A stretch of DNA of 64,000 nucleotides, taken from positions 1,116,001 to 1,180,000 of the forward strand of contig NZ_CP022297.1 in assembly GCF_017310015.1 (NCBI RefSeq), in the 5' to 3' direction. The position numbers and the translations under genes were made by a program. Source of the stretch: Marinobacterium iners. GTDB lineage: Bacteria; Pseudomonadota; Gammaproteobacteria; Pseudomonadales; Balneatricaceae. Under the pieces are notes generated by a model. It did no database searches, was not told the DNA's origin, and worked only from the letters and a program-made list of their open reading frames with translations. Below are positions 16,537 through 25,486 of the stretch, piece after piece. The number at the start of each line of letters is the position of its first letter. Within the stretch, counting starts at the first letter, position 1.

Positions 16537-16950
16537 ATGAGCATGAATGTCAGTGTTAACTGGGATGGCGATGATCGTTTCAAGGCGACCACCGGTTCCG
16601 GTTTTGAAGTGGTAATCGACAAGGATCTCCAGCAGGGGCCGCGGCCCATGGAGCTGGTGCTGACCGGTCTGGGCGGTTGTACCAGTGTTGATGTGGTGGG
16701 CATTCTGCGCAAGGCGCGTCAGGATGTGACCGCTTGCGTGGCTGAAATCAGTGCCGAGCGCTCGGACGAAGTGCCTTCGGTCTTTACCGAAATTCATGTC
16801 AAATTCATTGTCAGTGGCCGCAAGCTGAAACCTGCTGCGGTAGAACGTGCGGTTCGCCTGTCCGCTGAACAGTACTGCTCGGCATCGCTGATGCTTGAGC
16901 GTGGAGGGGTGAAAATCAGCCACAGCTTTGAAATTGTGGACGTGGAATAA
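16537..16950 (+). CDS. OsmC-family protein (YhfA-like)
   Basis: A 137-residue OsmC/Ohr-fold protein. The two conserved cysteines of the family are present, in LGGCTSVDVV (about residue 48) and EQYCSASLM (about residue 109), which fits a thiol-dependent hydroperoxide reductase-like protein. The N-terminus WDGDDRFKATTGSGFEVVID and overall size resemble the YhfA subgroup, whose physiological role is unproven. The gene lies just after trpC and before the rpsF promoter, an arrangement seen in pseudomonads. Confidence 0.88.
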   Translation: MSMNVSVNWDGDDRFKATTGSGFEVVIDKDLQQGPRPMELVLTGLGGCTSVDVVGILRKARQDVTACVAEISAERSDEVPSVFTEIHVKFIVSGRKLKPAAVERAVRLSAEQYCSASLMLERGGVKISHSFEIVDVE

Positions 16951-16964
16951 ACCCGTTTTATCAC

Positions 16965-16993
16965 TTGTTTCTTGAAGGGCGCTGAAGTAGAAT
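16965..16993 (+). promoter_or_regulatory. Candidate sigma70 promoter for rpsF-rpsR-rplI
   Basis: TTGTTT (16965-16970), a 17-base spacer, and TAGAAT (16988-16993) lie about 90 bases before rpsF. The spacing is ideal. This would give a 5' leader of about 80 bases that includes the S6:S18-like element. Confidence 0.5.
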
Positions 16994-17030
16994 TTTGCGT
17001 CCTTTTTATTTGTTCAACTCCTTGCTTTCA

Positions 17031-17052
17031 ACCACCGGCATTCGGCGGGTGA
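17031..17052 (+). promoter_or_regulatory. Possible S6:S18-binding leader element of rpsF
   Basis: In the rpsF leader a short stem CACC/GGTG (17033-17036 with 17048-17051) encloses CCGGCATTCGGCGG, with the CCG triplet that is the conserved feature of the leader bound by the S6:S18 complex in many bacteria. The sequence match is short, so this is a structural suggestion rather than a firm call. Confidence 0.35.
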
Positions 17053-17083
17053 CTTGAAGGCTGTGAAACCGTAAGGAGCAAAA

Positions 17084-17503
17084 ATGCGTCATTACGAAAT
17101 CGTATTCCTGGTTCACCCGAACCAGAGCGAGCAGGTTCCGGCGATGATCGAGCGCTACAAGACTCTGATCGAAGGTGCTCAGGGCCAGATTCACCGTCTG
17201 GAAGACTGGGGCCGTCGTCAGCTGGCTTACCCGATCAACAATGCACACAAGGCACACTATGTGCTGATGAATGTTGAAACGACTCAGGACATCCTGGACG
17301 AACTGTCCAGCATGTTCCGTTACAACGACGCTGTGCTGCGTAACATGGTGATCCGTTGCAATGAAGCGGTCACTGAAGTTTCTCCGATCAAGGCAGCAGA
17401 GTCTCGCGAAGAGCGCAAGCCGCGTCGCGAAGAGCGCACAGAGCAGAAGCAGGACAACAGTTCTGCCGATGACAGCTCTGATGAAGAAGCTGCTGAAGAG
17501 TAA
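17084..17503 (+). CDS. rpsF: 30S ribosomal protein S6
   Basis: A 139-residue S6. The core MRHYEIVFLVHPNQSEQ, EDWGRRQLAYPINNAHKAHYVLMNVE and LSSMFRYNDAVLRNMVIR is typical. The C-terminal tail is long and charged (residues about 100-139, rich in E, R, D and S), similar to the glutamate-tailed S6 of gammaproteobacteria that RimK modifies, although the end here is DDSSDEEAAEE. S6 binds S18 in the 30S platform. GTAAGGAG precedes the ATG. Confidence 0.97.
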   Translation: MRHYEIVFLVHPNQSEQVPAMIERYKTLIEGAQGQIHRLEDWGRRQLAYPINNAHKAHYVLMNVETTQDILDELSSMFRYNDAVLRNMVIRCNEAVTEVSPIKAAESREERKPRREERTEQKQDNSSADDSSDEEAAEE

Positions 17504-17533
17504 TCGTTAACCCTATTTATTGGAGAAGTTCAG

Positions 17534-17764
17534 ATGGCACGTTTTTTCCGTCGTCGCAAGTTCTGCCGTTTCACCGCTGAAGGCGTAAAACAGATCGACT
17601 ACAAGGATCTGGATACCCTGAAAGGCTACATCACTGAAACCGGCAAAATCGTTCCGAGCCGTATCACTGGCACCAAGGCACGCTATCAGCGTCAGCTGGC
17701 GACCGCTATCAAGCGCGCCCGCTACCTGGCTCTGCTGCCGTACACCGACAGCCACGACGTTTAA
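17534..17764 (+). CDS. rpsR: 30S ribosomal protein S18
   Basis: A 76-residue S18 beginning MARFFRRRKFCRFTAEGVK, with the conserved KDLDTLKGYITETGKIVPSR and RQLATAIKRARYLALLPY. The normal size is 74-76. It lies 30 bases after rpsF with TTGGAGAAG upstream, and partners S6 in the 30S platform. The short C4-type zinc motif is absent, as usual in gammaproteobacteria. Confidence 0.97.
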   Translation: MARFFRRRKFCRFTAEGVKQIDYKDLDTLKGYITETGKIVPSRITGTKARYQRQLATAIKRARYLALLPYTDSHDV

Positions 17765-17785
17765 GCGTCGGTTGATACAGCCGTA

Positions 17786-17846
17786 GGCAGCACACAGTGC
17801 TGCCAGACTCGTTTAATGCTGCTGCCCGGAGGTTGCGTGCAGCAGC
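17786..17846 (+). other. Two hairpins in the rpsR-rplI interval
   Basis: GGCAGCA-cacag-TGCTGCC (17786-17804) and GCTGCTGC...GCAGCAGC (17818-17825 with 17839-17846) form two strong stems in the 127-base gap between rpsR and rplI. No T tract follows either, so they are not obvious terminators. They may set the relative expression of L9, act in processing, or cause attenuation. Confidence 0.45.
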
Positions 17847-17891
17847 CGGGATTCAAGACTGCAGCCTTTGCAGAACAAGAGGTTTTACGAG

Positions 17892-18338
17892 ATGGAAGTT
17901 ATTCTGCTCGAAAATATCGGTAAACTGGGTAATTTGGGTGACAAGGTCGCCGTTAAATCGGGCTTTGGCCGTAACTACCTGGTTCCTCAGGGTAAAGCCG
18001 TACCGGCTACCGCTGATAATGTCGCCAAGTTTGAAGAGCGTCGTGCCGAACTGGAAAAAGCCGCTGCTGACAAGCTGGCTCAGGCCCAGGCTCGCGCCGA
18101 ACAGCTGAACGAACTGGAACTGTCTCTGGTCACCAAAGCTGGTGACGAGGGTAAACTGTTCGGTTCCATCGGCACCCGTGATATCGCGGAAGCACTGAGC
18201 TCTGCCGGCGTTCAGGCCGACAAGAGCGAAGTACGTCTGCCGGAAGGTGCGATCCGTCACGTTGGCGAGTTCGACGTCGACATTCAGGTACACCCTGAAG
18301 TGACCGCGACCATCAAGCTGGTTATTGCCGGCGAATAA
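17892..18338 (+). CDS. rplI: 50S ribosomal protein L9
   Basis: A 148-residue L9 from ATG 17892 (MEVILLENIGKLGNLGDKV), with the N-domain signature GFGRNYLVPQGKAVPAT, the long connecting helix (about 40-75) and the C-terminal rRNA-binding domain (KLFGSIGTRDIAEAL). L9 binds 23S rRNA near the L1 stalk. The frame is open upstream to 17868, but MEVILLEN is the universal start. A strong terminator follows. Confidence 0.97.
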   Translation: MEVILLENIGKLGNLGDKVAVKSGFGRNYLVPQGKAVPATADNVAKFEERRAELEKAAADKLAQAQARAEQLNELELSLVTKAGDEGKLFGSIGTRDIAEALSSAGVQADKSEVRLPEGAIRHVGEFDVDIQVHPEVTATIKLVIAGE

Positions 18339-18362
18339 TTTCGCTCTGCAATCCGGTTAAGG

Positions 18363-18402
18363 AAAAGCACTGCGTGGTATATACTGCGCAGTGCTTTTTT
18401 TA
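18363..18402 (+). terminator. Rho-independent terminator of the rpsF operon
   Basis: AAAGCACTGCG...CGCAGTGC followed by seven T residues, 25 bases after rplI. It separates the ribosomal operon from dnaB. Confidence 0.85.
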
Positions 18403-18446
18403 TGTTCAAAAATGACGATGTTGTATAGCTCAGGAGACGTGATCCG

Positions 18447-19835
18447 GTGGAAATGGCAGATCTGAACGACGAGGCGCTGGAACAGATCAAGCAGCCACCC
18501 CATTCGATTGAGGCCGAGCAGTCGGTTCTGGGCGGCCTGATGCTGGACAACAACGCCTGGGATACGGTCTCGGAAGTACTGCTGGAAGATCAGTTCTACC
18601 GCGGCGATCATCGCATGATCTTCCGTACCATGCAGAAGCTGATCGATGAAGGCCGGCCGATCGATGTGGTCACTCTGTCGGAAGAGCTGGACCGCACCGG
18701 CGAGCTGGAAAATGCGGGTGGTCTGGAGTATCTGGTCACGCTGGCCCGCAACACCCCCAGTACCTCGAATATCCGCGCCTACTCCGAGATTGTGCGTGAC
18801 CGTTCACTGCTGCGTCAGATGATCAGCGTAGCCAACGAGATCGCCGACAGTGCATTTCATCCCGGCGGTCGCGCCTCTGATGAAATCCTCAACGAAGCCG
18901 AGCAGAAAATCTTCCAAATTGCGGAAAATCGACCCAATCAGGGAGGCCCCGAGGGGGTAAATCCGCTGCTTAAGCGTGCGGTGGACCGGATTGATGAACT
19001 GTTCAACAATGCGGACTCCCTCACGGGGGTCACCACCGGCTTCGATGACCTGGATGATCGTACCGGTGGTTTGCAGAAGTCGGACCTGGTGATTGTGGCA
19101 GCGCGTCCCTCAATGGGTAAAACCACTTTCGCCATGAACCTGGTCGAAAATGCTCTGATGGCAACTGAGAAGCCGGTGCTGGTGTTTTCGCTGGAGATGC
19201 CCGCCGACCAGTTGGTGACACGTATGCTTTCATCGCTTGGTCGTATCAATCAGACCAAGGTACGTAACGGTCAGCTTGAAGAGGATGACTGGCCCAAGCT
19301 GACGACTGCGGTCAATATGCTCAAGAACAAGCCGCTGTTTATTGATGACCAGCCCGGTATCAGTCCCAACGAGATGCGTACCCGTGCACGACGTATCGTG
19401 CGTGAGCACGGTGATCTTGCCATGATCATGGTCGATTACCTGCAGCTGATGACCCTTAAAACGGGTAAAAGTGAAGGCCGTACCCAGGAGATATCAGAGA
19501 TTTCCCGATCCTTGAAAGCCCTGGCCAAGGAGATGAGCTGCCCGGTGGTGGCGCTGTCGCAGTTGAACCGAAGCCTTGAACAGCGTCCCAATAAGCGTCC
19601 GGTGAACTCGGACCTGCGTGAATCCGGCGCTATCGAGCAGGACGCCGACGTGATCATGTTCATCTATCGTGATGAGGTATACAACGAGGACAGCCCGGAC
19701 AAGGGAACCGCTGAAATCATTATCGGCAAGCAGCGTAACGGTCCCATCGGTTCGGTTCGTCTGGCGTTTATAGGGCAGTACACCCGTTTCGAGAATCTTT
19801 CACACATCAACTACAACTACGATGATGGTGAGTAG
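18447..19835 (+). CDS. dnaB: Replicative DNA helicase DnaB
   Basis: A 462-residue hexameric replicative helicase. The N-terminal primase-interacting domain starts PHSIEAEQSVLGGLMLDN, and a RecA-like ATPase follows a linker: Walker A ARPSMGKTTFA, Walker B IMVDYLQLM, then SRSLKALAKEMSCPVVALSQLNR and the DLRESGAIEQDAD finger. The start is the GTG at 18447, with AGGAG 10 bases upstream; ATG 18453 is an in-frame alternative. No intein. rplI lies upstream, as in many gammaproteobacteria. Confidence 0.97.
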   Translation: MEMADLNDEALEQIKQPPHSIEAEQSVLGGLMLDNNAWDTVSEVLLEDQFYRGDHRMIFRTMQKLIDEGRPIDVVTLSEELDRTGELENAGGLEYLVTLARNTPSTSNIRAYSEIVRDRSLLRQMISVANEIADSAFHPGGRASDEILNEAEQKIFQIAENRPNQGGPEGVNPLLKRAVDRIDELFNNADSLTGVTTGFDDLDDRTGGLQKSDLVIVAARPSMGKTTFAMNLVENALMATEKPVLVFSLEMPADQLVTRMLSSLGRINQTKVRNGQLEEDDWPKLTTAVNMLKNKPLFIDDQPGISPNEMRTRARRIVREHGDLAMIMVDYLQLMTLKTGKSEGRTQEISEISRSLKALAKEMSCPVVALSQLNRSLEQRPNKRPVNSDLRESGAIEQDADVIMFIYRDEVYNEDSPDKGTAEIIIGKQRNGPIGSVRLAFIGQYTRFENLSHINYNYDDGE

Positions 19836-19843
19836 GGTGATGC

Positions 19844-20275
19844 TCAGGACTCCCTGAGCATCTTGTTGCGAAAGCCTTCAGGCACGGCAACTACCTTGCG
19901 GTCGGTGTAATCGAAGAACACGATGCCGGTTTTTGCATGCGCAATCTCTACCGCCGTGTCCTTGTTGCTCAGCAGATAGTAAAGATCGCAGCCGTACTTG
20001 TTGAAATCGGCCACCGTTACATCCACCTGCACGCGATCACCATGGAAGCTCTCCGCCTTATAAACGATGGCAGAGTCGGTCATGATGATCCCCGCCCCTT
20101 CTACATCAAACTCGGCGTAGTGGTAATGCTTGAGGAAGCGCAGGCGGGCCTCATGTACCATCGACAGCACGGCATCATTGCCCATGTGGCCGCCATAGTT
20201 GATGTCGCTGATACGGACACACAATTCGGTGCTGAACAAGTAATTGTCCGGCATATCCAGTTTGATCCGGGCCAT
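19844..20275 (-). CDS. Hotdog-fold acyl-CoA thioesterase (4HBT-like)
   Basis: A 143-residue single hotdog domain. RISDINYGGHMGNDAVLSMVHEAR contains the conserved DxNxGGHxxN pattern around the catalytic region of 4-hydroxybenzoyl-CoA/YbgC-type thioesterases. ATG 20275 has AGGAG 10 bases upstream; the GTG at 20284 is too close to it. The substrate is unknown. It lies 25 bases downstream of bioA on the same strand, so co-transcription is likely. Its product might hydrolyse an acyl thioester connected with pimelate metabolism, but that is speculation. Confidence 0.8.
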   Translation of the reverse strand: MARIKLDMPDNYLFSTELCVRISDINYGGHMGNDAVLSMVHEARLRFLKHYHYAEFDVEGAGIIMTDSAIVYKAESFHGDRVQVDVTVADFNKYGCDLYYLLSNKDTAVEIAHAKTGIVFFDYTDRKVVAVPEGFRNKMLRES

Positions 20276-20299
20276 TTCGTGCACTCTCCTGAAAGTTGC

Positions 20300-21595
20300 T
20301 TACAGCCGATCCAGTTCCTGCATCACCGCGACCATGGCAGCGGTGAGGGTAGCAAGATCTGCATCTGACATGATATAGGCTGGCATGACATAGACAAGCC
20401 TGCCAAATGGGCGTACCCACACGCCCCGGTCGACAAACATGGGCTGCACCTGGGCCAGTGAAACCGGTTCATGACGCTCGATTACGCCGATTGCGCCCAG
20501 CACTCTTACATCGGCTACGCTGGTCAGAGCACGAGCGGGCTCGAGTCCCTGCTTCAGGCCTGATTCAATGCGCTGTACCTGAGAGTGCCAGTCTTGTTGT
20601 TCGAGTTGATTCAGGCTTTCCAGTGCCACGGCGCAGGCCAGCGGGTTGGCCATGAAGGTGGGTCCGTGCATGAAGCATCCAGCGCCTCCTGCAGAGATGG
20701 TATGCGCAATCTCCGCTGTGGCCAGCGTGGCGGCCAGCGTCATGTAGCCGCCGGTCAGGGCCTTGCCAAGGCACATGATATCGGGGCTGATGCCGGCATG
20801 GTTGCAGGCAAACATCTCGCCGCTGCGACCAAATCCGGTGGCAATCTCGTCGGCAATCAGCAGCACCTCATACTGGTCGCAGAGCGCCCGTGCCTGGCGC
20901 AGCCATTCGGGGGAGTAGAAGCGCATTCCACCGGCGCCCTGAACAATGGGTTCCAGAATCAGTGCTGCCAGCTCACCATGGTGCTGGGCCAGCAGGCGTT
21001 CGAGCTCTGTGATATCGGTGGCTGCAAAGCCGCCATCAAAGGGGGTCTCCGGGCGAGGGGCAAACAGCTGCTGTGCCAACACGCCACTGAACAGTTCATG
21101 CATGCCGTTGACAGGGTCGCACACCGACATGGCACCGAAGGTATCGCCATGGTAGCCGTTGCGTAGGCTGATCATGCGGTGCTTTTCCGGTTTGCCTCGG
21201 GCATGCCAGTACTGGATCGCCATTTTCAGCGCGACTTCGACGGAAACCGAGCCGGAATCGGCCAGAAAAACACGCTCCAGGCCTTCGGGTGTCATCTCGA
21301 CCAGTTTGCGTGACAACTCAATAGCGGGTGAGTGTGTCAGACCACCGAACATCACATGGGACATGCGATCGATCTGCTCATGCGCGGCCTGGTTCAGAGC
21401 CGGATGATTGTAACCATGGACCACTGACCACCAGGAGGCCATGCCATCGATCAGTTCACGCCCGTCTGTCAGGCGCAGGCGTACGCCCGAAGCGGACTCC
21501 ACCGGGAACATCTGTGGCGGGTTGATCATGGACGAATAGGGGTGCCAGATATGCTGACTGTCAAAGGCAAGCTGTTCTGTATCAGGGCCGCGCAT
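20300..21595 (-). CDS. bioA: Adenosylmethionine-8-amino-7-oxononanoate aminotransferase
   Basis: A 431-residue PLP-dependent class III aminotransferase that converts KAPA to DAPA with S-adenosylmethionine as amino donor, the penultimate stage of biotin synthesis. Signatures: HIWHPYSSM, DGMASWWSVVHGYNHP, the PLP-contact segment RNGYHGDTFGAMSVCDP, LIADEIATGFGRSGEMFA and the lysine in CLGKALTGGYM. ATG 21595 has GGAG 7 bases upstream; the GTG at 21607 is too close to that site. It is apart from bioBFHCD (28.0-32.5 kb), on the opposite strand. Confidence 0.96.
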   Translation of the reverse strand: MRGPDTEQLAFDSQHIWHPYSSMINPPQMFPVESASGVRLRLTDGRELIDGMASWWSVVHGYNHPALNQAAHEQIDRMSHVMFGGLTHSPAIELSRKLVEMTPEGLERVFLADSGSVSVEVALKMAIQYWHARGKPEKHRMISLRNGYHGDTFGAMSVCDPVNGMHELFSGVLAQQLFAPRPETPFDGGFAATDITELERLLAQHHGELAALILEPIVQGAGGMRFYSPEWLRQARALCDQYEVLLIADEIATGFGRSGEMFACNHAGISPDIMCLGKALTGGYMTLAATLATAEIAHTISAGGAGCFMHGPTFMANPLACAVALESLNQLEQQDWHSQVQRIESGLKQGLEPARALTSVADVRVLGAIGVIERHEPVSLAQVQPMFVDRGVWVRPFGRLVYVMPAYIMSDADLATLTAAMVAVMQELDRL

Positions 21596-21674
21596 GCTGA
21601 TCTCCACTCCTGGGAACTGGTGTGAGGGAGCTCATTAGAGCGGTCTTTGCAGCGGGCTGCAACCTCTCGCAGGA

Positions 21675-23588
21675 CTAGTTGCGCACTTCAATTCGGTTGC
21701 GGCCACCGCTTTTGGCCTGATACAGAGCTGCATCTGCTCGGCTCAGCAACTCGGAGCTGCCGGTATCACTGGCATTGAGTGTGGTGACGCCGATGGAGAG
21801 CGTCATGGGGATCAGACCATCCGCCGTTTCGGTAGGGGTCAGCTCAAGCAGGTGACGCAGTCGTTCTGCCAGCTGTACGGCACCCTCAAGGCCGGTGCCG
21901 GGCAGCAGGATGGCAAATTCTTCACCTCCTAGACGACCAATCGAATCAGTTTCGCGCAGGCAGCTTCGAGCAAGGCTGGCAAAGTGCTGCAATACCAGGT
22001 CGCCGGTGTTGTGGCCATATTCGTCGTTTATCCGTTTGAAATGGTCGAAGTCGATCATTAACAGGCTGCTGGGGTGGCCCAGGCGTCGGCTCAGGCGTTG
22101 CTCTTCATGCAGCCGCTCCAGAAAAGCGCGCCGGTTGCTCAAGCCGGTCAGGGAGTCGGTAGTGGCCAGTAGTTTGAGTTTGCGTTCCGCTTCCTTACGG
22201 TCGCTGATATCGCGGAATACGGTAACAACCCCGGTTATTTGCCCACGTTCAATCATTGGCTGGCTGGTCACGACAACCGGCAGAAGTTCTCCGGTTCGGG
22301 TTTTGAACTGCTCATCACCTTCGTAGGTAATACCCTTGATCGCGTTTGAGAAAATCGGACACTGCTGCAGTGACAGGTCATTCTCTTCATGTTGATGCAA
22401 CAGCTGATGCAGGTTTTCCTGATACAGCTTCTGTTCGTTATAGCCGGTCAATCGGCTGACAGCCCTGTTGACGTATAGAGTCCGACCCTCCCTGTCCAGA
22501 ACATAGATGCCTTCGCCAACAGCAGCCCCGATGGCATCCAGCCGGTATTTCTGTACCAGAATGGCATGCCGCTGCTGGTGAAGATGAAGCAGCATTGAGC
22601 CCAGCAGGAGGGTGACCAGCAGGCTGACCACCAGCATGGTGTAAAATTCCCATTGCAGGCCGGTCAGGAGCGGTGCCGGGTGAATAGACAGGATGTACCC
22701 CCCAAGTCCTCCGGTCAGTGTTTGTACCGGAATAAACGCGACTGCATAGCCGGTACCTTGATGGTAAGTGGCTGTTGCAAAGGGCTTTCCTGTCTTGAGC
22801 TGCTGGCGGATGCCGGGTTGGGCAGCAAGCGAATGACGCAGAGTTTCCAGTGGCAGCTCTTGGTTCAGGGCATCATTCAGACTGTCAGTATGGAGCAGGA
22901 AATCCGGGCTGATCAGTGCTGGTTGCAGCCGATCCTGAGGGCCACCTACCAGCACCGATTCTACGGTACTGCGCTCAAGCAGGAAGATGAAGGTTTGACG
23001 TGGCGAAAGGGATGCCAGTGTCTGGCGGATACGGGCAAAGGAAACGGCTGTTTCCATGCTGCCGATCATCTGGCCATCGAGCATGAGTGGCTGAATGAAG
23101 CGGAAACCAATGAAAAAGCGTCCTACCTCGAAACCGTAGCAGGCCTTGGGCTGCTCCTGCAGGCGTCGAAGTGAAGGCCTTATTTCGGCCAGAGAGTCAC
23201 CATGAACGCCGGGAGCATGGAAACGTAGAAAACTGGTGCCATCTGCCTGGTGGAACTGCCATTGAGAAATGCCGCGTCGCACCAGGTCCTGATAGTGTGG
23301 GAGTAGTCGTTGATACAGCTCTTCTCTCAGCAGTGCGCGCTCTGAATGATTATCGGCATTGATGCCGAGATCAAACAGGTGAATCAGTTCAGGCTGGCGG
23401 GTCAGATCCGCATAAAATGTATCCATTGCCAGCGCGTATCGCTCCAGGCTGGCGTCATAGGTTGCCTGCAGCAGAGTGGAAGCGTGCTCCAGATACTGTT
23501 GCACCCTGTCCTGGCGGACCTGATGCAGGAACAGCACTGTCAGCAGGAAAAGGCCGGAAAGCAGTAATACATAAAGACCCTTGCGCAT
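21675..23588 (-). CDS. Membrane diguanylate cyclase (sensor-PAS-GGDEF)
   Basis: About 637 residues from ATG 23588 (AAGGG 7 bases upstream); ATG 23603 is an alternative. A first transmembrane helix (about 4-22) and a second (about 305-325) enclose a large periplasmic sensor with a double-Cache look. A PAS domain follows (AVGEGIYVLDREGRTLYVN...RDISDRKEAERKL), then a GGDEF domain with an intact active site GGEEF and an RxxD product-inhibition site (RETD) exactly five residues before it. The predicted activity is synthesis of c-di-GMP from two GTP, repressed by product. The cue is unknown. On the minus strand it precedes bioA by 79 bases. Confidence 0.92.
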   Translation of the reverse strand: MRKGLYVLLLSGLFLLTVLFLHQVRQDRVQQYLEHASTLLQATYDASLERYALAMDTFYADLTRQPELIHLFDLGINADNHSERALLREELYQRLLPHYQDLVRRGISQWQFHQADGTSFLRFHAPGVHGDSLAEIRPSLRRLQEQPKACYGFEVGRFFIGFRFIQPLMLDGQMIGSMETAVSFARIRQTLASLSPRQTFIFLLERSTVESVLVGGPQDRLQPALISPDFLLHTDSLNDALNQELPLETLRHSLAAQPGIRQQLKTGKPFATATYHQGTGYAVAFIPVQTLTGGLGGYILSIHPAPLLTGLQWEFYTMLVVSLLVTLLLGSMLLHLHQQRHAILVQKYRLDAIGAAVGEGIYVLDREGRTLYVNRAVSRLTGYNEQKLYQENLHQLLHQHEENDLSLQQCPIFSNAIKGITYEGDEQFKTRTGELLPVVVTSQPMIERGQITGVVTVFRDISDRKEAERKLKLLATTDSLTGLSNRRAFLERLHEEQRLSRRLGHPSSLLMIDFDHFKRINDEYGHNTGDLVLQHFASLARSCLRETDSIGRLGGEEFAILLPGTGLEGAVQLAERLRHLLELTPTETADGLIPMTLSIGVTTLNASDTGSSELLSRADAALYQAKSGGRNRIEVRN

Positions 23589-23682
23589 AGTTCGGCCCTT
23601 CATGGCTCAAGATCCATTAAGGAGAGCTTAGAGTCAGCTTAGCACCCGTTGCTGACGGGCACAAAGCATCCTCTTCCCGGGC

Positions 23683-24666
23683 TCAGTCCGGTTGGAACAG
23701 AGCACCGCTGGTAATTGCGCGCAGGGTTTTGAGCAGCAGCAGACAGACTACAAATGTCACCACAATCAGTGAAAGCCAGGAGAGCAGCAGAAAAAACTCA
23801 CTGCCTGTCTTCATCAACATGATTTGGGTCGCGATGCAAAATGCTGCCAGTGGGAAGCTGTAGGCCCACCAGGAGATGAAAAAACGAATGCGTGAAAAAC
23901 GCGGCAGCTGGGTAAAAAGAAGCAGCGTAATGAACATCGCGCTGTAGTAGAGAATACGTGCAAAGCTGTCGACCACTCCCTGATTCAGTTGCAGGTAGGA
24001 GACAAAGCCAACCGCAGGCGGTGCGATCATGATGAAGAGTGTTGGCAGCATTTTTTCAGGCAAGGGGTCGTGAAACAGCACCCGGTTGAAAATCAGTGTT
24101 TTCAGTACCAGCCAGTAAAGCAGACCGATGCTGAAGAAGAACCAGCTGGCTTCGGTGTAGCCGTGCTGTACACCGGCAATCGGCGCGACGATGTTCCCCA
24201 CAACAGGGATAAACCAGGCAGGCGTACTGTGCTGAACCTTGAACCGAGAGTGGTGTATCCACTGGCTCATCACATGCAGCGTCAGCAGCAGATGAATGAT
24301 GGCACCGCTGATCCACAGATAGCGTGAGAGACCCGGTGAAAGCTCCAGGGTGGCGGTGGCGATAAGCAGCAGGCTGATTGAAAAAGCCGGAAAGAAACTG
24401 ATTTTGATCGGGTGGTTGAACTCATCTATCACTTCAGAGCTGAAGCGCACGGTTTTGAGCAGGTAGATGCTGGTAATCATCAGCAATACACAGGCAGTTA
24501 CTACCAGCAGGATCTGTCCGACAAGTGGTGACATCCCCAGTGTGTAGGCTGCTTTCTGCCAGCTTAGCGTGAGGCCTCCGAGTCCCATTACCATTGCAAT
24601 CAACGCAATGGGGAAGTGCTGCAGGCGTTGCGGGGCAGACAGCGTTGAGCTGGGCTGCTCGGTCAT
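23683..24666 (-). CDS. TDT/SLAC1-family membrane transporter
   Basis: A 327-residue protein with about ten hydrophobic helices. The N-terminal segment PIALIAMVMGLGGLTLSWQKAAYTLG and the motif HSTPAWFIPVVGNIVAPIAG are typical of the tellurite-resistance/dicarboxylate transporter (TehA) and SLAC1 anion channel family. The segment FFISWWAYSFPLAAFCIATQ near residue 265 matches the family C-terminal half. The transported anion cannot be assigned. GGAGCC precedes the start. It lies on the minus strand with the cyclase downstream. Confidence 0.88.
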   Translation of the reverse strand: MTEQPSSTLSAPQRLQHFPIALIAMVMGLGGLTLSWQKAAYTLGMSPLVGQILLVVTACVLLMITSIYLLKTVRFSSEVIDEFNHPIKISFFPAFSISLLLIATATLELSPGLSRYLWISGAIIHLLLTLHVMSQWIHHSRFKVQHSTPAWFIPVVGNIVAPIAGVQHGYTEASWFFFSIGLLYWLVLKTLIFNRVLFHDPLPEKMLPTLFIMIAPPAVGFVSYLQLNQGVVDSFARILYYSAMFITLLLFTQLPRFSRIRFFISWWAYSFPLAAFCIATQIMLMKTGSEFFLLLSWLSLIVVTFVVCLLLLKTLRAITSGALFQPD

Positions 24667-24723
24667 GGCGGCGGCTCCTTTATTTAGTTTGTTCTAATAT
24701 TCTAGGGCCGTAATCAGTCGGGA

Positions 24724-25449
24724 TCAATCCTGATCAGTCTGAAGGGTGATACTGTTTACATCGACCCGGTCCCGCGTGATACGAAAGCGAATGTTCAGAC
24801 CATACAGGCTGATACCGTATTCTCTTGCCTCATCCTGTTTCCTGTAAGCCGGGCGCGGGTCACACAGCAGGACTTCGGTGATCTGTCGCGCCAGTGGCTG
24901 GCCAAGGCGGCCTGCATGAATCTGGCAAGCCTGTTGCGCCGACTGACTGAAATGCACAGGAAGTGTTAACCGCTCGATGCGTGACGCCAGAGCAAATTCC
25001 GCCTCAGGCAGGCTGTCGGCGTAGGGAAGGTAGGGTTTGATGTCGAGAATGGGAGTTCCGTCAAGCAGGTCTGCCCCTTCCACTTCCAGCCAGACCCTAT
25101 CTCCGCTTTGCTCGATACTGCACAGACGGACAGGCGACAGGCCTATGGGGTTGGGGCGAAACGGTGAGCGGGTGGCAAATACTCCCAGACGCTGGTTGCC
25201 ACCCAGTCGAGGTGGCCGCACAGTGGGGCTCCAGCCCTGGTCTGAGGTTGCACTGAACAGGAACAGCAGCCAGATATGGCTGCACTGCTCCAGCCCGCGT
25301 ACCGATTCAGGATTTGAATAGGGGGGAACCAGTTCAATTCGGGCGCGAATAGAGGCCAGCCCCGGCTGGCGCGGGATGCCGAACTTTTGGTCAAACGGGC
25401 TGTGGATAAAGCCGATCGGTGTCATGCTGTGGCTGTGTGGGACGGTCAT
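24724..25449 (-). CDS. trmO: tRNA (N6-threonylcarbamoyladenosine37-N6)-methyltransferase TrmO
   Basis: A 241-residue protein of the TsaA/YaeB family. The N-terminal beta-barrel SAM-binding domain contains TPIGFIHSPFDQKFGIPRQ, IWLLFLFSA, GVFATRSPFRPNPIGLSPVRL and LLDGTPILDIKPYLPYAD. A C-terminal domain of about 90 residues follows. TrmO methylates t6A37 of tRNA-Thr to m6t6A. Full length compared with E. coli (235). Confidence 0.93.
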   Translation of the reverse strand: MTVPHSHSMTPIGFIHSPFDQKFGIPRQPGLASIRARIELVPPYSNPESVRGLEQCSHIWLLFLFSATSDQGWSPTVRPPRLGGNQRLGVFATRSPFRPNPIGLSPVRLCSIEQSGDRVWLEVEGADLLDGTPILDIKPYLPYADSLPEAEFALASRIERLTLPVHFSQSAQQACQIHAGRLGQPLARQITEVLLCDPRPAYRKQDEAREYGISLYGLNIRFRITRDRVDVNSITLQTDQD

Positions 25450-25486
25450 CGTCTACTCCGCAGGATTCAGCCGGCAGTATACCCGA

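Noticed and set aside
21646..21664. GCAGC...GCTGC hairpin after the GGDEF gene as a terminator
   Set aside because: No T tract follows on the minus strand, and bioA starts 50 bases further on, so it is too weak to call.
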